DNA of 64,000 nucleotides, taken from assembly GCF_001189965.1 (NCBI RefSeq), contig NZ_LFLU01000002.1, positions 310,001 through 374,000 of the forward strand, written 5' to 3'. A program made the translations under genes and the position numbers. The DNA comes from Herbaspirillum rhizosphaerae (GTDB lineage Bacteria > Pseudomonadota > Gammaproteobacteria > Burkholderiales > Burkholderiaceae_D). Below are positions 62,256 through 64,000 of this stretch, in pieces (the stretch's first letter is position 1; each line of letters starts with the position of its first letter). The notes below the pieces were generated by a model. It searched no databases. It saw only the letters and a list, made by a program, of their open reading frames with translations, and was not told the DNA's origin.

Positions 62256-63233
62256 ATGTCCAGCATGAAAAAATTGTCGTTGCGCACTATGGTAAGCACC
62301 CTGGCCCTGGCTGCGGTCTGCTCTGCGCCGGCGTTCGCCGCGGACAAAGCGGTCCTGGTTACTGCCATCGTCGAGCATCCTGCCCTGGATGCCGTCCGCG
62401 ACGGCGTGAAGGATGAACTCAAGGACGAAGGCTTCGAAGCCGGCAAGAACCTGAAGTGGGAATACCAAAGCGCCCAGGGCAACACCGGCACCGCCGCCCA
62501 GATCGCCCGCAAGTTCATCGGCGACAAGCCTGACGCCATCGTCGCCATCGCGACACCGTCGGCACAAGCCGTCGTGGCCGCCACCAAAACCATTCCTGTC
62601 GTCTACTCCGGCGTGACCGACCCTGTCGCGGCGCAACTGGTCAAGGACTGGAAGCCGTCCGGCACCAACGTCACCGGCGTGTCCGACCTGCTGGAGCTGG
62701 AAAAGCAAGTCGATCTGATCAAGCGCGTCGTGCCTAACGTCAAGCGCGTCGGCATGGTCTACAACCCGGGCGAAGCCAATTCGGCCGTGGTCGTGAAGGC
62801 CTTGAAAGAACTGCTGGGCAAGTCCGGCATCAGCCTGGTTGAAGCCGCCGCACCGCGCAGCGTCGATGTCGGCTCCGCCGCCAAGAGCCTGATCGGCAAG
62901 GTCGACGTGATCTACACCAATACCGACAACAACGTGGTGTCGGCCTACGAAGCGCTGGTCAAGGTCGGCAACGACGCCAAGATCCCGCTGGTGGCGTCCG
63001 ACACCGACAGCGTCAAGCGCGGCGCGATTGCGGCGCTGGGTGTGAACTACTACGACCTCGGCCGTCAGACCGGCAAAGTCGTGGCGCGTATCCTGAAGGG
63101 CGAAAAGCCGGGCGACATCGCCTCGGCCACCAGCAGCAAGCTGGAACTGTTCGTCAATACGACCGCCGCACAAAAGCAGGGCGTGACCTTGTCGGCTGAC
63201 CTGATCAAGTCGGCCAAGACAGTCATCAAATAA
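62256..63233 (+). CDS. ABC transporter substrate-binding protein (ABC_sub_bind family), first of tandem pair
   Basis: A 325-residue secreted binding protein of the ABC_sub_bind (TrpX-like) family. Signal peptide MSSMKKLSLRTMVSTLALAAVCSAPAFA is followed by ADKAVLVTAIVEHPALDAVRDGVKDELKDEGFE. KFIGDKPDAIVAIATPSAQAVVAATKTIPVVYSGVTDPV and VDVIYTNTDNNVVSAYEALVKVG are family blocks. CGAGGAGACACTC precedes the ATG. A near-identical gene follows 83 bp downstream. The ligand is unknown; some relatives bind aromatic amino acids. Confidence 0.9.
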   Translation: MSSMKKLSLRTMVSTLALAAVCSAPAFAADKAVLVTAIVEHPALDAVRDGVKDELKDEGFEAGKNLKWEYQSAQGNTGTAAQIARKFIGDKPDAIVAIATPSAQAVVAATKTIPVVYSGVTDPVAAQLVKDWKPSGTNVTGVSDLLELEKQVDLIKRVVPNVKRVGMVYNPGEANSAVVVKALKELLGKSGISLVEAAAPRSVDVGSAAKSLIGKVDVIYTNTDNNVVSAYEALVKVGNDAKIPLVASDTDSVKRGAIAALGVNYYDLGRQTGKVVARILKGEKPGDIASATSSKLELFVNTTAAQKQGVTLSADLIKSAKTVIK

Positions 63234-63250
63234 TCGCATTGCTGAAAAAC

Positions 63251-63274
63251 AAGCGCCCGCCAAGAGGCGCTTTT
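63251..63274 (+). terminator. Weak hairpin between the two binding-protein genes
   Basis: AAGCGCC and GGCGCTT enclose 8 bases, followed by four T. It may attenuate rather than end transcription into the second gene. Confidence 0.45.
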
Positions 63275-63316
63275 CATACCCGAAGAAACACATAAAGAAC
63301 CACCCGAGGAGAGGAC

Positions 63317-64000
63317 ATGTTCACATTGACTAAAACTTTGCGCGTCATCACCGGCGCGCTTGCGCTGGCTGCCGTTTGCGCCGCACCGGCGCTGGCTGCC
63401 GACAAGAGCGTGCTGGCGACTTCCATCGTCGAACATCCGGCGCTCGACGCCGTGCGCGACGGCACCCGCGACGAACTGAAGGCTGAAGGTTTCGATGCCG
63501 GCAAGGGCTTCAAGTGGGAATTCCAGAGCGCCCAGGGCAATGCCGGCACCGCCGGCCAGATCGCCAAGAAATTCGTCGGCGACAACCCTGATGTGATCGT
63601 CGCCATCGGCACGCCGTCGGCCCAGCCGCTGGTGGCATCGACCAAGACCATCCCTATCGTCTATTCGGCCATCGCCGATCCGATCGCCGCGCAACTGGTC
63701 AAGGACTGGGGCCCGTCCGGCACCAACGTCACCGGCCTGTCGCACATGCTGGATCCGGTCAAGCAAGTCGAGATCATCAAAAAAGTGGTCCCTAACGCGA
63801 AGCGTATCGGCATCGTTTACAATCCGGGCGAATCCAATTCGGTCTCGGCGCTCAACGCACTCAAGGCCGTGCTGGAAAAGCAGGGCATGACGCTGGTGGA
63901 AGCCGCGTCGCCGCGTTCGGTTGACGTCGCGCCTGCCGCCAAGAGCCTGATCGGCAAGATCGATGTGATGTACACCACGACCGACAACGTCGTCGTGTCG
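63317..64000 (+). CDS. ABC transporter substrate-binding protein, second of tandem pair, 3' part outside window
   Basis: The reading frame from ATG 63317 runs open to the window edge (228 codons). It starts MFTLTKTLRVITGALALAAVCAAPALAADKSVLATSIVEHPALDAVRDG and is clearly a paralogue of the gene at 62256, with most blocks identical (IVEHPALDAVRDG, SAQGNAGTAGQIAKKFVGD, GTPSAQPLVASTKTIPIVYS). CGAGGAGAGGAC precedes the ATG. Permease and ATPase genes are expected beyond 64000. The first gene may have arisen by duplication, and the two may differ in ligand. Confidence 0.9.
   Translation, partial: MFTLTKTLRVITGALALAAVCAAPALAADKSVLATSIVEHPALDAVRDGTRDELKAEGFDAGKGFKWEFQSAQGNAGTAGQIAKKFVGDNPDVIVAIGTPSAQPLVASTKTIPIVYSAIADPIAAQLVKDWGPSGTNVTGLSHMLDPVKQVEIIKKVVPNAKRIGIVYNPGESNSVSALNALKAVLEKQGMTLVEAASPRSVDVAPAAKSLIGKIDVMYTTTDNVVVS

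Overview
The window reads as a chromosomal segment of a GC-rich betaproteobacterium of the Burkholderiales. The closest match by gene order is Oxalobacteraceae, probably Herbaspirillum or a near relative. This is inferred from the prfA-hemA pair, minCDE, pilMNOPQ followed by aroK/aroB and dgt, a PhaM-type granule protein, the tetronate (otn) operon and membrane-type urate oxidation. No phage, insertion sequence, CRISPR array or rRNA was seen. One tRNA gene (Phe, GAA) is present.

Layout. 1-6.5 kb: housekeeping genes on the minus strand (prfA partial at the window edge, hemA, an alpha/beta hydrolase with an OmpR-type regulator, minE-minD-minC, an SRPBCC protein). 6.9-22.6 kb: a purine uptake and breakdown region. 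It holds a BMP/Nup-type nucleoside ABC transporter, a second NMT1/SsuABC-type ABC transporter, a Tsx-like outer-membrane channel, urate hydroxylase PuuD with a fused cytochrome c, allantoinase PuuE, a GntR/FCD regulator, an M20 amidohydrolase and an adenine-deaminase-like protein. 23-29 kb: a lipoprotein, a polar amino-acid ABC operon headed by its own GntR regulator, and a cytosolic 5'-nucleotidase. 29-35.3 kb: L-threonate/tetronate catabolism (regulator, ltnD, otnK, otnC, MFS carrier, otnI). 35.4-44.6 kb: a 51-residue double-CxxC protein, an RDD membrane protein, tRNA-Phe, a UbiH-like hydroxylase, dsbC, pth, tex, a DUF5610-like protein and an orphan periplasmic binding protein. 44.9-58.3 kb: dgt, a fused aroK-aroB gene, pilQPONM, mrcA, queC and two DUF3108 genes. 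58.5-64 kb: phaM, a ferritin-like protein, rfaE2, a PCu(A)C copper chaperone, a DUF2946 protein and two tandem ABC binding proteins, the second cut by the window edge.

How the genes work together. The purine region is tied together by DNA, not only by function. The palindrome ATTGTCGACAAT and close variants occur only in its intergenic regions (eight sites between 11.7 and 19.9 kb), in front of both transporters, tsx, puuD and the gntR/M20 pair. The GntR/FCD regulator inside the cluster is the natural candidate to bind them. Three of these promoter regions also carry a second recurring motif (TTGGTG, then TTGCAC repeats); in two of them it lies at exactly the same distance from the palindrome.

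The other unusual layer is a set of intergenic palindromic elements of three families: A at 3874-4017, B at 22883-22996 and 32953-33067, and C at 6559-6824 and 44718-44915. In the two family-C copies a 17-bp arm differs at six positions and every difference is compensated on the other arm, which is classic covariation. Elements A and C2 each supply the last two bases of a neighbouring gene's TAG stop codon. These elements are the best candidate here for something undescribed.
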